Below, piece by piece: positions 8,466 through 17,542 of a stretch of DNA of 64,000 nucleotides. This DNA comes from Pyrinomonadaceae bacterium MAG19_C2-C3 (GTDB lineage Bacteria; Acidobacteriota; Blastocatellia; Pyrinomonadales; Pyrinomonadaceae), in the NCBI GenBank assembly GCA_024330265.1, contig JANDLT010000019.1:1-64000 (forward strand). Reading direction: 5' to 3'. A program made the position numbers and the translations under genes. Each line of letters begins with the position of its first letter. The stretch's first letter is position 1. The notes under the pieces were generated by a model. The model was given only the letters and a program-made list of their open reading frames with translations, did not search any database and had not been told where the DNA came from.

Positions 8466-10145
8466 TTACACCACGCGCGCCAGATATTGATGAATAAACG
8501 AAACGGCGATTGAACCTTCACCGACGCCGCTCGCCACACGTTTGATTGAATTTTTCCGCACATCACCGACCGCGAACACACCCGGCACATTGGTTTCCAG
8601 AAGGTACGGTTCGCGCTCCAGTTGCCACCCGCGCGGGCGCGTGCGTCCATCGCGCAACAGTTCGCGCCCTGTGAGTATGAAGCCGCGTTCGTCGCGTTCA
8701 ATCGTCTCGCCGAGCCATCTGGTGTGCGGTTGCGCTCCAATGAAAATAAACAAATAGCTGGCGGGAACGCGGTTCGTTTCACCGCTCACGGCGCAATGCA
8801 CCGACACCGCTTCAAGGCGTTCATCCCCGTGAACTTCGGCGACGGATGAATTGAGTTCGACCTTGATGTTGGGCGTGCTTTTGATTTGCTCGACGAGGTA
8901 TTGCGACATGCCTTGCTCCAGCGCGTCGCCGCGCACGAGCATCACGACGCGGCGCGCGTACTTCGCAAAGTGCATCGCGGCTTGACCCGCCGAGTTCGCC
9001 CCGCCGACCACGAAGACTTCCTCATCCTTGCACGATAAAGCTTCGGTCATCGCCGCCCCGTAATACACACCCGCGCCGTACAATCGTTCCATACCCGGCA
9101 CGTCCAATTTGCGCCACTCAACGCCCATCGCCAACAACACGGCGTGACAACTGATTTCGCTCTCATCGCGCAACTTGAGTACGCGGTACATGTCTTCGAC
9201 GCGCAGTTGTGTCGCTTCCTGCGGCGCAAGCATTTCGACGCCGAAGCGTCGCGCTTGTATCACGGCGCGGCGCGCCAAATCGCCGCCCGAAAGTCCCGAC
9301 GGAAAGCCAAGATAGTTTTCAATCCGCGAAGACATTCCGGCTTGTCCGCCCGGCGCGGTGCGCTCAATCATCACCGTGCTTAAACCTTCGCTCGCGCCAT
9401 ACACGGCGGCGGCGAGACCGGCGGGTCCGCCGCCGATAATCGCTAAATCGTAAAACTGATTTTCGGGGCGTGTCTGTAACCCGACGCGATTCGCAATCTC
9501 ACTGTTCGACGGTTCGTGCAGACGTTCGCCGTTCGGGAAAATCACAATCGGCAGCCGCTTCGTTTCATCTTCGTTGAGGGCATCAATCAGTTTTCCTGTT
9601 TCAGCGTCCTGAGTGCGCGCTTCGACATCGAACCATTGATAAGGAACATGATTACGTGCGAGAAAGTCTTTCGTCTCGTGCGACTTTGCCGACCAACGAT
9701 TGCCAATCACCCGTATGCCTTCAAACGGCGGGCGGAAATTCGCCATCCATTCTTCCAGTAAATCATCCAAGACCGGATACAAGTTTTCTTCCGGCGGATG
9801 CCACGGTTTCAATAAATAATGATGTATCGCGGCTTCGTTAATCGCCTTAATTGCCGCGTCCGTATCGGCATAAGCGGTAAGCAGTGCGCGCTTGGCTTCC
9901 GGGTAGAAATCCATCGCGTGCTTGATGAACTCGACGCCCGACATCTGCGGCATACGTTGGTCAACAAGCAACAAGGCGACCGCATCGCCGCGCAGTTTCA
10001 ATTCCTTAAAAAGGGCAAGAGCCGTCTGTCCCGACCCGGCGCGCAGGACGCGAAACTTTTCCGCATAGCGGCGGCGCAAATCTCTTTCGACCGCCCGCAA
10101 AACTTCCGCGTCATCATCAACGCAAATCAAAACCGGTTTCGCCAT
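8466..10145 (-). CDS. Fused response regulator / glutaredoxin-like / thioredoxin-reductase-like protein
   Basis: Three domains in 559 residues. Residues 1-125 form a receiver (VLICVDDDAEVL, phospho-Asp in LLLVDQRMPQMSG, Lys in YLLKPW). About 140-225 is a glutaredoxin/thioredoxin-like fold (VIGNRWSAKSHETKDFL, then LPIVIFPNGE with the cis-Pro position). About 240-559 is a pyridine nucleotide-disulfide oxidoreductase (FAD motif IIGGGPAGLAAAVYG, NADPH motif VVGGANSAGQAAMHFA, FAD motif PGVFAVGDVR). The redox Cys-x-x-Cys of thioredoxin reductase is absent (VYYGAAMTEALS), and so is that of the glutaredoxin-like part (WSAKS). It is therefore unlikely to reduce disulfides; a phosphorylation-gated FAD/NADPH enzyme or sensor is more plausible. 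I start at Met 10145, where the receiver begins. Confidence 0.9.
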   Translation of the reverse strand: MAKPVLICVDDDAEVLRAVERDLRRRYAEKFRVLRAGSGQTALALFKELKLRGDAVALLLVDQRMPQMSGVEFIKHAMDFYPEAKRALLTAYADTDAAIKAINEAAIHHYLLKPWHPPEENLYPVLDDLLEEWMANFRPPFEGIRVIGNRWSAKSHETKDFLARNHVPYQWFDVEARTQDAETGKLIDALNEDETKRLPIVIFPNGERLHEPSNSEIANRVGLQTRPENQFYDLAIIGGGPAGLAAAVYGASEGLSTVMIERTAPGGQAGMSSRIENYLGFPSGLSGGDLARRAVIQARRFGVEMLAPQEATQLRVEDMYRVLKLRDESEISCHAVLLAMGVEWRKLDVPGMERLYGAGVYYGAAMTEALSCKDEEVFVVGGANSAGQAAMHFAKYARRVVMLVRGDALEQGMSQYLVEQIKSTPNIKVELNSSVAEVHGDERLEAVSVHCAVSGETNRVPASYLFIFIGAQPHTRWLGETIERDERGFILTGRELLRDGRTRPRGWQLEREPYLLETNVPGVFAVGDVRKNSIKRVASGVGEGSIAVSFIHQYLARVV

Positions 10146-10188
10146 GAACCGCTTTTCCCTTCGTGCCGCTTCATCAAAATTATAAGAG

Positions 10189-10306
10189 AGGTCTCGTAAA
10201 TAAAGATGCGTTGTGTTTAGAGGAGGGCTATGCCCTCCGGTGCGACGTGCGGCGGAGGGCATAGCCCTCCTCTAAACGGTTGATAGATATTTATGAGACC
10301 GCTTCC
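10189..10306. repeat. Type D inverted repeat (copy 2), in a divergent promoter region
   Basis: The core 10215-10277 is GTTTAGAGGAGGGCTATGCCCTCC... mirrored by GGAGGGCATAGCCCTCCTCTAAAC. Outer arms AGGTCTCGTAAATA (10189-10202) and TATTTATGAGACC (10288-10300) also pair. It lies between the divergent starts of the receiver-reductase gene (10145) and the antiporter gene (10386), so promoters for both must lie in or beside it. Confidence 0.85.
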
Positions 10307-10385
10307 GGTTGTGACTTTAACACCACATCGCTTATAACTTCACGTCAGCCCAACCCGACTAAAAGATTCAAGATTGCTCAACTCG

Positions 10386-12512
10386 ATGCACATTTTCTTT
10401 GCTGCCGGAGCGATTCCGGCATTCATGACCGAAGTGGTGACGTTGCTTGTCGCGGGCGCAGTCATCGCCTACATCTGTTACCGTTTCGGGCTTGTGCCAA
10501 TCGTCGGTTTTCTCGTTGCAGGCGTCATCATCGGACCTAACGGCTTGCGCCTTGTGCGCGACCAAGCACTCGTTGACGCGGCGGCGGAAGTCGGCGTTAT
10601 TTTGTTGCTTTACACCATAGGCATCGAGTTCAGTCTGGAAAAACTGGCGCGCATCAAGCGGCTTATCTTTGTCGGCGGCGGGCTTCAAGTCGGACTCGCC
10701 ACCGCTTTGACTCTGGCAACGCTCGCGGCGTTTGGTGTCCGGTGGCAAGCGGCATTGTTCACAGGGTTTCTCGTCGCCCTTAGTTCGACCGCGATTGTCT
10801 TAAAACTCCTCGCCGACAAAGGCGAAACCAACACCGCGCACGGACAAGTCGGGTTAGGCTTACTGATATTCCAAGACCTTGCGATTATCGTGATGGTGCT
10901 TCTGATTCCGGTCTTGAGCGGAGCGGGCGGTTCGGGTTACGAAATCTTTTTCGCCCTCACCAAAGCCGGAGTTATCATCGCTATCGTGCTGTTATTCGCC
11001 CGACGATTGATGCCACCGATGCTGGAGATGGTGGCGCGGACGTGTTCGCCGGAACTGTTTCTTTTAACCGTTATCGCCATCTGTTTCGGCACAGCTTACC
11101 TGACGAGTCTGGCGGGCGTCAGTCTCTCGCTCGGTGCTTTTCTCGCCGGACTTCTGGTTAGTGAAAGTCGTTTTAGCGAACACGCTTTGAGCGAGATTTT
11201 GCCACTCCAAATTCTGTTCAGCGCGACGTTTTTCGTATCCGTCGGAATGCTGCTCGATGTCGGATTTTTAATCAATAACCTGCCGCTCGTCGTGGGTTCT
11301 ATCGGGCTGGTACTGGTTATTAAAATCGTTACGACCGGCATCGCGGTTCGTGTTCTCAACTACAAAACGCAAGTCGCCGCCGCGTCAGGTTTGATGCTCG
11401 CGCAGATTGGCGAATTTTCGTTTGTGTTAGAGCGCGCCGGACGCGAAGCCGGTCTATCCCCGGCGGGACTCGGTGCGGCGGGTTCGCAAACTTTTATCGC
11501 GTCGTCCGTCGTGTTGATGGTTTTGACGCCGCTCTTGATGCGCTTCGGCTCTCAACTCGCGGGCAAACTCGAAGCCAACCAAACGGCGCGCTCAGTGGCG
11601 GACATCGAAGCAAACGGTGAATCGGAAACGATGGGCAAAGATTTACCGTCGCTTGAAAATCATGTCATCGTCGCGGGTTACGGACGGGCGGCACGCGCTC
11701 TGGTTCGCGTGCTTGGCGAGTCGCGCGTTCCGTTCATCATCACGACCCTTAGTCCCGAAGGTGCGAACGAAGCCGAAAGCGAAGGGTTAATCGTTTTGCG
11801 CGGCGATTCGACGAAGCAACGCACGCTCGAACTCGTGGGCATCGCCCGCGCCCGCGTGCTGGTCGTCGCGGACGATGAACCGATTATCGCGGGACGCATC
11901 GCCAGCGTCGCCCGCACACTCAATTCAAACTTGCGCGTCATCATCCGCACACGTTACGCCGCCGACATCAATTCACTCGCCGTCACGGGAGCGAACCACG
12001 TCATCTCGGAAGAACAAGAATCAATCATCAAACTTTTCAGCGAAGTCTTATCCGACTATGATTTCACGATTCAAGAAATCGCCCGCCACGAAACGAGTTT
12101 TCGACGCGACGCTCACCCCCCGACCACGAATATCGAATCACATCAAGCGCAATCAAATCTTTCTATGAACCACGACACCCTTTCAAATTCCGACGATAGC
12201 CACCTCAAGAATCCGGTTGACACCGAGCGCGTCATAGAGTTGCGCCTGACTAATGACACCGCCGCGTGTTCGCACGTCGCCCAAACCCGTCCCGTCGTGC
12301 CGGGCGCGAAAGGCTGTGAGGAATGTTTGCGAATCGGTGATACATGGGTTCATCTTCGCGTCTGCATGACGTGCGGGCATGTCGGCTGCTGCGAGTCATC
12401 GAAGAACAAACACGCCCTACAACACTACACCTCAATCAATCACCCGATTGTCGCGTCGCTTGAAGCTAACGAAGATTGGGCATGGTGCTACACCGATAAA
12501 ACTTACCTTTGA
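10386..12512 (+). CDS. CPA2-type cation:proton antiporter (KefB-like) with TrkA-N and UBP zinc finger
   Basis: Inner-membrane monovalent cation/proton exchanger of the KefB/KefC group, 708 residues from ATG 10386. About twelve membrane segments (residues 5-390) include FGLVPIVGFLVAGVIIGP and the FQDLAIIVMV segment. A cytosolic Rossmann RCK/TrkA-N domain (about 424-560) opens with HVIVAGYGRAARAL. The C-terminus (about 625-708) is a UBP-type zinc finger with its Cys/His ligands in order (CSHV, CEEC, CMTCGHVGCC, HALQHY, NHPI). A zinc finger is a rare add-on to this transporter class and may report a ligand or protein partner to the gate. The short linker before it is polar and probably disordered. 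Divergent from the redox-signalling operon. Confidence 0.9.
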   Translation: MHIFFAAGAIPAFMTEVVTLLVAGAVIAYICYRFGLVPIVGFLVAGVIIGPNGLRLVRDQALVDAAAEVGVILLLYTIGIEFSLEKLARIKRLIFVGGGLQVGLATALTLATLAAFGVRWQAALFTGFLVALSSTAIVLKLLADKGETNTAHGQVGLGLLIFQDLAIIVMVLLIPVLSGAGGSGYEIFFALTKAGVIIAIVLLFARRLMPPMLEMVARTCSPELFLLTVIAICFGTAYLTSLAGVSLSLGAFLAGLLVSESRFSEHALSEILPLQILFSATFFVSVGMLLDVGFLINNLPLVVGSIGLVLVIKIVTTGIAVRVLNYKTQVAAASGLMLAQIGEFSFVLERAGREAGLSPAGLGAAGSQTFIASSVVLMVLTPLLMRFGSQLAGKLEANQTARSVADIEANGESETMGKDLPSLENHVIVAGYGRAARALVRVLGESRVPFIITTLSPEGANEAESEGLIVLRGDSTKQRTLELVGIARARVLVVADDEPIIAGRIASVARTLNSNLRVIIRTRYAADINSLAVTGANHVISEEQESIIKLFSEVLSDYDFTIQEIARHETSFRRDAHPPTTNIESHQAQSNLSMNHDTLSNSDDSHLKNPVDTERVIELRLTNDTAACSHVAQTRPVVPGAKGCEECLRIGDTWVHLRVCMTCGHVGCCESSKNKHALQHYTSINHPIVASLEANEDWAWCYTDKTYL

Positions 12513-13069
12513 GATTCAACAACGACGCTCAAGTGTGTCGGCAAATACTAAAGATGAAGGATGATGCCGTTTTGCCTGTTCTTCTTCAAACGAGTCGGCT
12601 GCACGCCCGGCAAAAGTGGATAAAGTTCAGCTTAGATAACTTGGTTGCGTCTATTGATGCTGTGCCTTTATAGTGTAGCTATGCTATCTCATTCAGGTGC
12701 AAGTCCTCGCGGAATGCTGTGAAAGCGTCGCCGGATAGATTCTTCATCTTCCCAATTTGCTACGGAGAAAATTGATGAGGTGAATCGAGCATTGATTCAC
12801 CAACCTTCGTATTCAACAATATGGAGTTATAGATGATGCTTCCGCATCGTCTTTGCTTCACAATCATAAGGGACAATCGAATTTCCGCCTCGCGTCAGAG
12901 GTTTCCCGCAATTTGGGCATCGTGTGAAGTTGCTGTCTAAAGTTTTATTTAGCAGTCTTCGTCATACAGGCAACGGGTGCGTCCAAAATCCCAATCGTCG
13001 AAACCTTATATTCGCTTTCACTAAAGCTTTCGTTGTCCTCTCCGCCGTCATTATTCAAGACCCGATTAC
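12513..13069. other. Long leader region ahead of the exopolysaccharide locus; no convincing gene
   Basis: 557 bases without a supportable gene. Around 12695-12750 the plus strand carries GGTGCAAGTCC, then GCGG, GCTGTGA and GTCGCCGGA, which loosely resemble parts of a cobalamin riboswitch but lack a clean B12 box. On the minus strand 12827-12961 is an open stretch of 44 codons reading CPNCGKPL then a later Cys, like a zinc ribbon, but it has no start codon. The region probably carries the promoter and leader for the downstream autokinase operon. Confidence 0.4.
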
Positions 13070-15508
13070 ATGGAAAAGTCACGAGACCTTATCAAGCCCA
13101 CCGTCGCGCCGTTGATTGAACGCGCGGGCGAAGCGTCTTATCAGCCTTCGTTCAATCGCCCGCCGGAAGCGAGTGACAGCGCGCACTACAGATTGCGTGA
13201 ATACTTGCGCGCGGCGCGCAAACATCTCGGCATCATCATCTCAATCGTCGTGTTGTGTTCGATGCTCGCGGCGACGTACATGGCGCGCCAGCCCGACGTT
13301 TTTGAAGCCCGTTCGCGCGTGCAAGTTGATCTGGAAAACACGAGTCCCGGACTCGGCTCGTTGCGCTCCGGTTCCGTCATCCTCAACACGCCCTCATATG
13401 ACCCGGCTTACTTCAACACGCAGCTTGAGATTCTTTCAAGCACGGGACTTCTCGGGCGCGTCGTTAAAACTCTTGACCTCGAACACAATCAAGCGTTTCT
13501 TAATCCGAACGGGACGCAGACGCGCTCGACGTGGCACAACTTGCGGCGCATGTTCGGCTTCAGGTCGGAAGACGACAAGCCGACGGAGCCGGATGTTGCG
13601 CGCGTCGAAATCACGAGTTCAAATGCTCCGGCGACTGACAACAATGATTTAGTCGAAGTCAACCGTCTCGCGCCTTACGTCGGAATTTTGCAAGGCAGCT
13701 TGTCAGTCAAACAAATCGGCGAAACGCGCCTTATCGAGTTGCGTTACAGGCATTCGGACGCCGCAATCGCGGCGAAAATTCTCAACGCGATTGCGGATGC
13801 ATATGTACTCTCAAACTTGGAGAATAAATCTGCGAGTAGCGGCGACGCGAGCAGCTTTCTGCAACGCCGCATCGCCGAACTGCAACTTGAAATTCGACGC
13901 GGCGAAGAACGACTTATCAACTACGCCAACAGCAAACAGATTCTGTCGCTCGACGGCACGCAGAACACCGTCGTCGAACGCCTCGCCGCCCTCAACGCGC
14001 AATTGACCGAAGCCGAAAACGCGCGCAAAACCGCCGAAGCCGCGTACCGAGCCGCCCTTGCGCCGAACGCCATCGCCGCCCGCGTCAACGCCGGAAGCGG
14101 CGGCAGCAATTCGCTTGTCCAAACGCTTAACGCGCAACTCGCTTTGCTGCGTCAAAAACGCGCGCAACTTCTGCTTCGATACACCGAAGAATGGGGGGAA
14201 GTTAAAGACGTTGAGAAGCAGATTGCGGTCATCGAAAATCAAGTTAAAGAAGCCGGACAAACCGCGACCGCGACCGTCGCCACCAACCTCGAAACCGATT
14301 ACCGTCAGGCACTCGCCAAAGAGCAGGCGATACGCCTCGACTTTAACCGGCAACGCGGCGAAACTCTGACGCAGAACGAAGCCGCGATTAACTACCGCAT
14401 CATTCAACAGGAAACCGCGACGAACAAAGAACTGCTCGACAGCTTGCTTCAAAAACAGAAAGAGAACGATGTCGTCATCGCCGGAACGCCGAACAACGCG
14501 CACGTCGTTGATTACGCCGCCGTGCCGCGCGGAGCGGTCGGACCGCGTCGTTTGCAAACCGTGTTCTTCGTCTCCATCATCGCGCTCGCGTTCGGCGTCG
14601 GGCTGGCGCGCTATCTCGAATTTTTAGATAACACCGTACAAACGACGGACGATGTGATGTGGATGCTGAATCTGCCGACGCTCGCCGTGATTCCCGTTAT
14701 CGGAAGTTCAGCCAAACGTCGCCTGATTCAAGGCGTGACCACCGCGCTTCAAAGACGCGAAGACAACGGCAATGGTTCGGAACTTTTGCTCCATAATCAA
14801 GACCCGCGTTCGCCGCTCGCCGAAGCGTATCGTCAACTGCGTACTTCGATTTTATTATCGTCCGCCGGTGGCGCGCCGCAAACCCTGCTCGTCACGTCGA
14901 GTCAACCGTCGGAAGGCAAGACGACGACCGCGCTTAACACCGCGCAAATCCTGTCGCAAGTCGCGTCAAACGTGTTGCTCATTGACGCCGATTTGCGCCG
15001 CCCGCGCTTGCACAATCTTTTCGACCTCGATAACAGTCGCGGCTTGAGTACGGTCTTGGCGAGTGACATGGACGACGCCGAAATCTTTTCGATGATTACG
15101 CACGACCGGCAAAGCAATCTTCACGTTTTAACTTCCGGTCCCGTGCCGCCGAATCCGGCTGAACTGCTCGGCTCTGAACAGATGCGCCGTTTGCTTGAAA
15201 CACTGCGCGGAACTTACACGCACGTCATCATAGATTCGCCGCCGATTGCGACGTTCACCGACGGCGTGCTGCTTTCGACGATGGTGGACGGCGTGCTGCT
15301 CGTCGTCCATAGCGGCGTCGCGCTTCGCAACGTCGTCCTTCGTTCGCGCGAAATGTTGCAAGACGTGGGGGCGCACATCTTCGGTGTGATTCTCAACAAA
15401 GTCAGCGTCCGCGAACACGGCTCTTACTACGACACTTATTACACACAGAATTATTATCAAGAAGTTGACCCGACGCTTGAGCGACCCGGTTCGACTCTGC
15501 GAAGTTGA
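13070..15508 (+). CDS. Polysaccharide biosynthesis tyrosine autokinase (Wzc/BY-kinase)
   Basis: Co-polymerase and BY-kinase controlling chain length and export of a Wzy-dependent exopolysaccharide at the inner membrane. It has a Wzz domain and first membrane helix near residues 40-70, a long periplasmic coiled-coil (about 250-480), a second membrane helix near 490-515, and a cytoplasmic kinase (about 570-790) with Walker A SSQPSEGKTTT, Walker A' VLLIDADLRRPR and Walker B HVIIDSPP. The C-terminal tyrosine cluster (YYDTYYTQNYYQE) is the usual autophosphorylation site. At 812 residues it is a full-length, single-chain proteobacterial-type kinase. It is the first gene of the polysaccharide locus; the phosphatase Wzb and outer-membrane Wza are not in the window. 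Confidence 0.95.
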   Translation: MEKSRDLIKPTVAPLIERAGEASYQPSFNRPPEASDSAHYRLREYLRAARKHLGIIISIVVLCSMLAATYMARQPDVFEARSRVQVDLENTSPGLGSLRSGSVILNTPSYDPAYFNTQLEILSSTGLLGRVVKTLDLEHNQAFLNPNGTQTRSTWHNLRRMFGFRSEDDKPTEPDVARVEITSSNAPATDNNDLVEVNRLAPYVGILQGSLSVKQIGETRLIELRYRHSDAAIAAKILNAIADAYVLSNLENKSASSGDASSFLQRRIAELQLEIRRGEERLINYANSKQILSLDGTQNTVVERLAALNAQLTEAENARKTAEAAYRAALAPNAIAARVNAGSGGSNSLVQTLNAQLALLRQKRAQLLLRYTEEWGEVKDVEKQIAVIENQVKEAGQTATATVATNLETDYRQALAKEQAIRLDFNRQRGETLTQNEAAINYRIIQQETATNKELLDSLLQKQKENDVVIAGTPNNAHVVDYAAVPRGAVGPRRLQTVFFVSIIALAFGVGLARYLEFLDNTVQTTDDVMWMLNLPTLAVIPVIGSSAKRRLIQGVTTALQRREDNGNGSELLLHNQDPRSPLAEAYRQLRTSILLSSAGGAPQTLLVTSSQPSEGKTTTALNTAQILSQVASNVLLIDADLRRPRLHNLFDLDNSRGLSTVLASDMDDAEIFSMITHDRQSNLHVLTSGPVPPNPAELLGSEQMRRLLETLRGTYTHVIIDSPPIATFTDGVLLSTMVDGVLLVVHSGVALRNVVLRSREMLQDVGAHIFGVILNKVSVREHGSYYDTYYTQNYYQEVDPTLERPGSTLRS

Positions 15509-15549
15509 AGCCGATTAAGTGAAGCCGTTTCGTCCGAGTTCCGTTACGA

Positions 15550-16773
15550 ATGAAAATCACTTACTTGAGTCCGACGGCGCAGATGGGCGGAGCGGAAGTC
15601 AGTTTGCTTGATATGTTGGCAAGTCTGCGTCAGGCGCAACCCGCGTGGAAGTTACAGTTGATTGCCGCCGGACACGGCGCGCTGGTTGAACAAGCCGCCG
15701 CGCTCGGAGTTGAAGCCTTAGTCGTGCCGTTTCCCAAATCGTTCGCGCAACTGGGCGACGCCGGAGCCAGCCGACTCGCCGGAGGACGGCGAACATCCCG
15801 CTTGAAACTTCCCGGCAAGTTGATAGCGGCGACTGTGAGTGTTTGGCGTTACCGCCGTCAATTGCGCCATGCATTAGAGGGAAGCGCGCCCGACATCATT
15901 CACACCAACGGTTTCAAGATGCACATTTTGGGAATGTGGTCGCGCCCGCATGTTCCAATCATCTGGCACATACACGATTACATCAGCCCGCGTCCCGTGA
16001 TGCGGCGATTGCTGCGACACTACGCGCACAAGTGCGCCGTCATAATCGCCAATTCCAACAGCGTCGCCGCCGATGTCAAAAGCGCGTGTCCGCGTGCGAA
16101 AGAGATTCATACCGTTTATAACGCCGTTGATTTGGATAAATTTTCACCCGCCGGTGGTACGTTAGATTTAGACGAACTCGCCGGACTTCCGCCCGCGCCG
16201 AAGGGTACGATTCGCGTCGGATTAGTCGCCACGTTCGCGCGCTGGAAGGGACACGAAACTTTTTTGCGTGCGCTGGCGATGCTGCCTTCCGATTTGAGCG
16301 TGCGCGGCTACGTCGTCGGCGGGGGGCTTTATCAAACACACGGCAGTCAATACACACTCGCCGAACTCAAACAACTCGCCGCCGCCTTGAAGATTACAAA
16401 CCGCGTCGGCTTCACGGGCTTTACAGACCAGCCCGCCGCCGCGATGCGCTCATTAGACATACTCGTTCACGCCAGCACCGAACCCGAACCGTTCGGCTTG
16501 GTTATCGCCGAAGGCATGGCGTGCGGACGTGCGGTAGTAGTAAGTAACATAGGCGGGGCGAACGAGATTATAAATTGTGGTGCTGATGCTCTTTGTCACA
16601 CTGCGGGCGACGCTATGCAGTTAGCCGAATGCTTGAATAGATTGGCGACAGATTCGCATTTACGCTCAAAAGTCGGCGTCGAAGCGAGGGCTACTGCCGA
16701 GCGTCGTTTTCACCGAATGCGTTTAGCAAAACAGTTGCCGCCAATCTATATCAATGCAGTGCAGGGCAACTGA
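15550..16773 (+). CDS. GT4-family glycosyltransferase
   Basis: Cytoplasmic GT-B retaining glycosyltransferase (407 residues) expected to add a sugar to the lipid-linked repeat unit. The acceptor-side N-terminus has the loop TAQMGGAEVSLLDML; the donor domain has LVATFARWKGHETF, and the catalytic E-x7-E motif is in TEPEPFGLVIAEGMACG. It starts 41 bases after the autokinase gene and its end overlaps a possible upstream start of the next methyltransferase gene, consistent with one operon. Donor and acceptor cannot be assigned from sequence. Confidence 0.9.
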   Translation: MKITYLSPTAQMGGAEVSLLDMLASLRQAQPAWKLQLIAAGHGALVEQAAALGVEALVVPFPKSFAQLGDAGASRLAGGRRTSRLKLPGKLIAATVSVWRYRRQLRHALEGSAPDIIHTNGFKMHILGMWSRPHVPIIWHIHDYISPRPVMRRLLRHYAHKCAVIIANSNSVAADVKSACPRAKEIHTVYNAVDLDKFSPAGGTLDLDELAGLPPAPKGTIRVGLVATFARWKGHETFLRALAMLPSDLSVRGYVVGGGLYQTHGSQYTLAELKQLAAALKITNRVGFTGFTDQPAAAMRSLDILVHASTEPEPFGLVIAEGMACGRAVVVSNIGGANEIINCGADALCHTAGDAMQLAECLNRLATDSHLRSKVGVEARATAERRFHRMRLAKQLPPIYINAVQGN

Positions 16774-16783
16774 AAATACATTC

Positions 16784-17542
16784 ATGGAAATCGCTCACAA
16801 GGTGTCGCCCGACATCGCTCGATACAACTTAATGCACCCGATTCGTTGGATACCCGCAGAGGCATCCTCGATATTGGACGTAGGTTGTAACGTCGGAGAA
16901 TTACTTTGTTTGTGCCGCGACTTGTATCCGGCGATGCAGTTGTCCGGCGTTGAAGTAAATCAAAAAGCTCTCATTTGCGCGAAGCAGAATTTGCCGTCTG
17001 CGGATTTGCACGGTGCAGAAGCCGGGACGCTGCCTTTCCCCGATGCGAGCTTCGATTGCGTTACATGTATAGAAGTTTTAGAACACATCAAAGCGAAAGC
17101 CAGAGCAAAATCTTTAGCAGAGATGCGGCGAGTTTTACGTCCCGGTGGACGCCTGATATTGCGTGTACCACATGCCGGACTGTTCGCTTTTTTGGATGCT
17201 AATAATTTCCGCTTTCGCGCGCCTAAGCTATACAGCAAGTTATTGAGACAAGGGCAGCGAGATGCGGGTTATGCAAATCAATCAGAAGATGTAGTGTGGC
17301 ATCACCACTTCACACGCGACGAATTAATCGCGCTGCTTGGCGATGGTTGGGAAGTCAAAACCATCCGCACCGGCGGGTTATTACTGTTTCCTCTCGCCGA
17401 CATCGCAGGTTTCCCGTTCTATCGCTTGAAGCGAATCAACAATTCAGCTTTCAAATTGTTACAGCGCATCGCCGATTTTGACATCGGACGCGATTACGGA
17501 AGCGCATCATTCGATATTCTTCTCGTGCTTGAACGAACATAA
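16784..17542 (+). CDS. Class I SAM-dependent methyltransferase
   Basis: About 252 residues with a Methyltransf_11-type Rossmann fold: motif I ILDVGCNVGELLCL, acidic residue in LSGVEVNQKAL, ADLHGAEAGTLPFPDASFDCVTC for motifs II and III, and VLRPGGRLILRVPH. Probably O-methylates a sugar or the nascent glycan. I choose ATG 16784 because it begins just after the preceding stop; an in-frame ATG at 16754 would overlap the upstream gene by 20 bases. Its stop shares bases with the next start (TAATG at 17540-17544), a clear sign of translational coupling. Confidence 0.85.
   Translation: MEIAHKVSPDIARYNLMHPIRWIPAEASSILDVGCNVGELLCLCRDLYPAMQLSGVEVNQKALICAKQNLPSADLHGAEAGTLPFPDASFDCVTCIEVLEHIKAKARAKSLAEMRRVLRPGGRLILRVPHAGLFAFLDANNFRFRAPKLYSKLLRQGQRDAGYANQSEDVVWHHHFTRDELIALLGDGWEVKTIRTGGLLLFPLADIAGFPFYRLKRINNSAFKLLQRIADFDIGRDYGSASFDILLVLERT

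Noticed and set aside
12690-12730. tRNA gene suggested by a T-loop-like string
   Set aside because: No acceptor, D-arm or anticodon stem can be drawn around it; no tRNA was found anywhere in the window.
12827-12961. Minus-strand stretch reading like a zinc ribbon (CPNCGKPL with a later Cys)
   Set aside because: Only 44 codons, no start codon, one and a half Cys pairs; too little to call a gene or a defined remnant.
13811-14557. 248-codon minus-strand open frame inside the autokinase gene
   Set aside because: It is fully antisense to a well-conserved Wzc protein, shows no domain and reflects codon bias.
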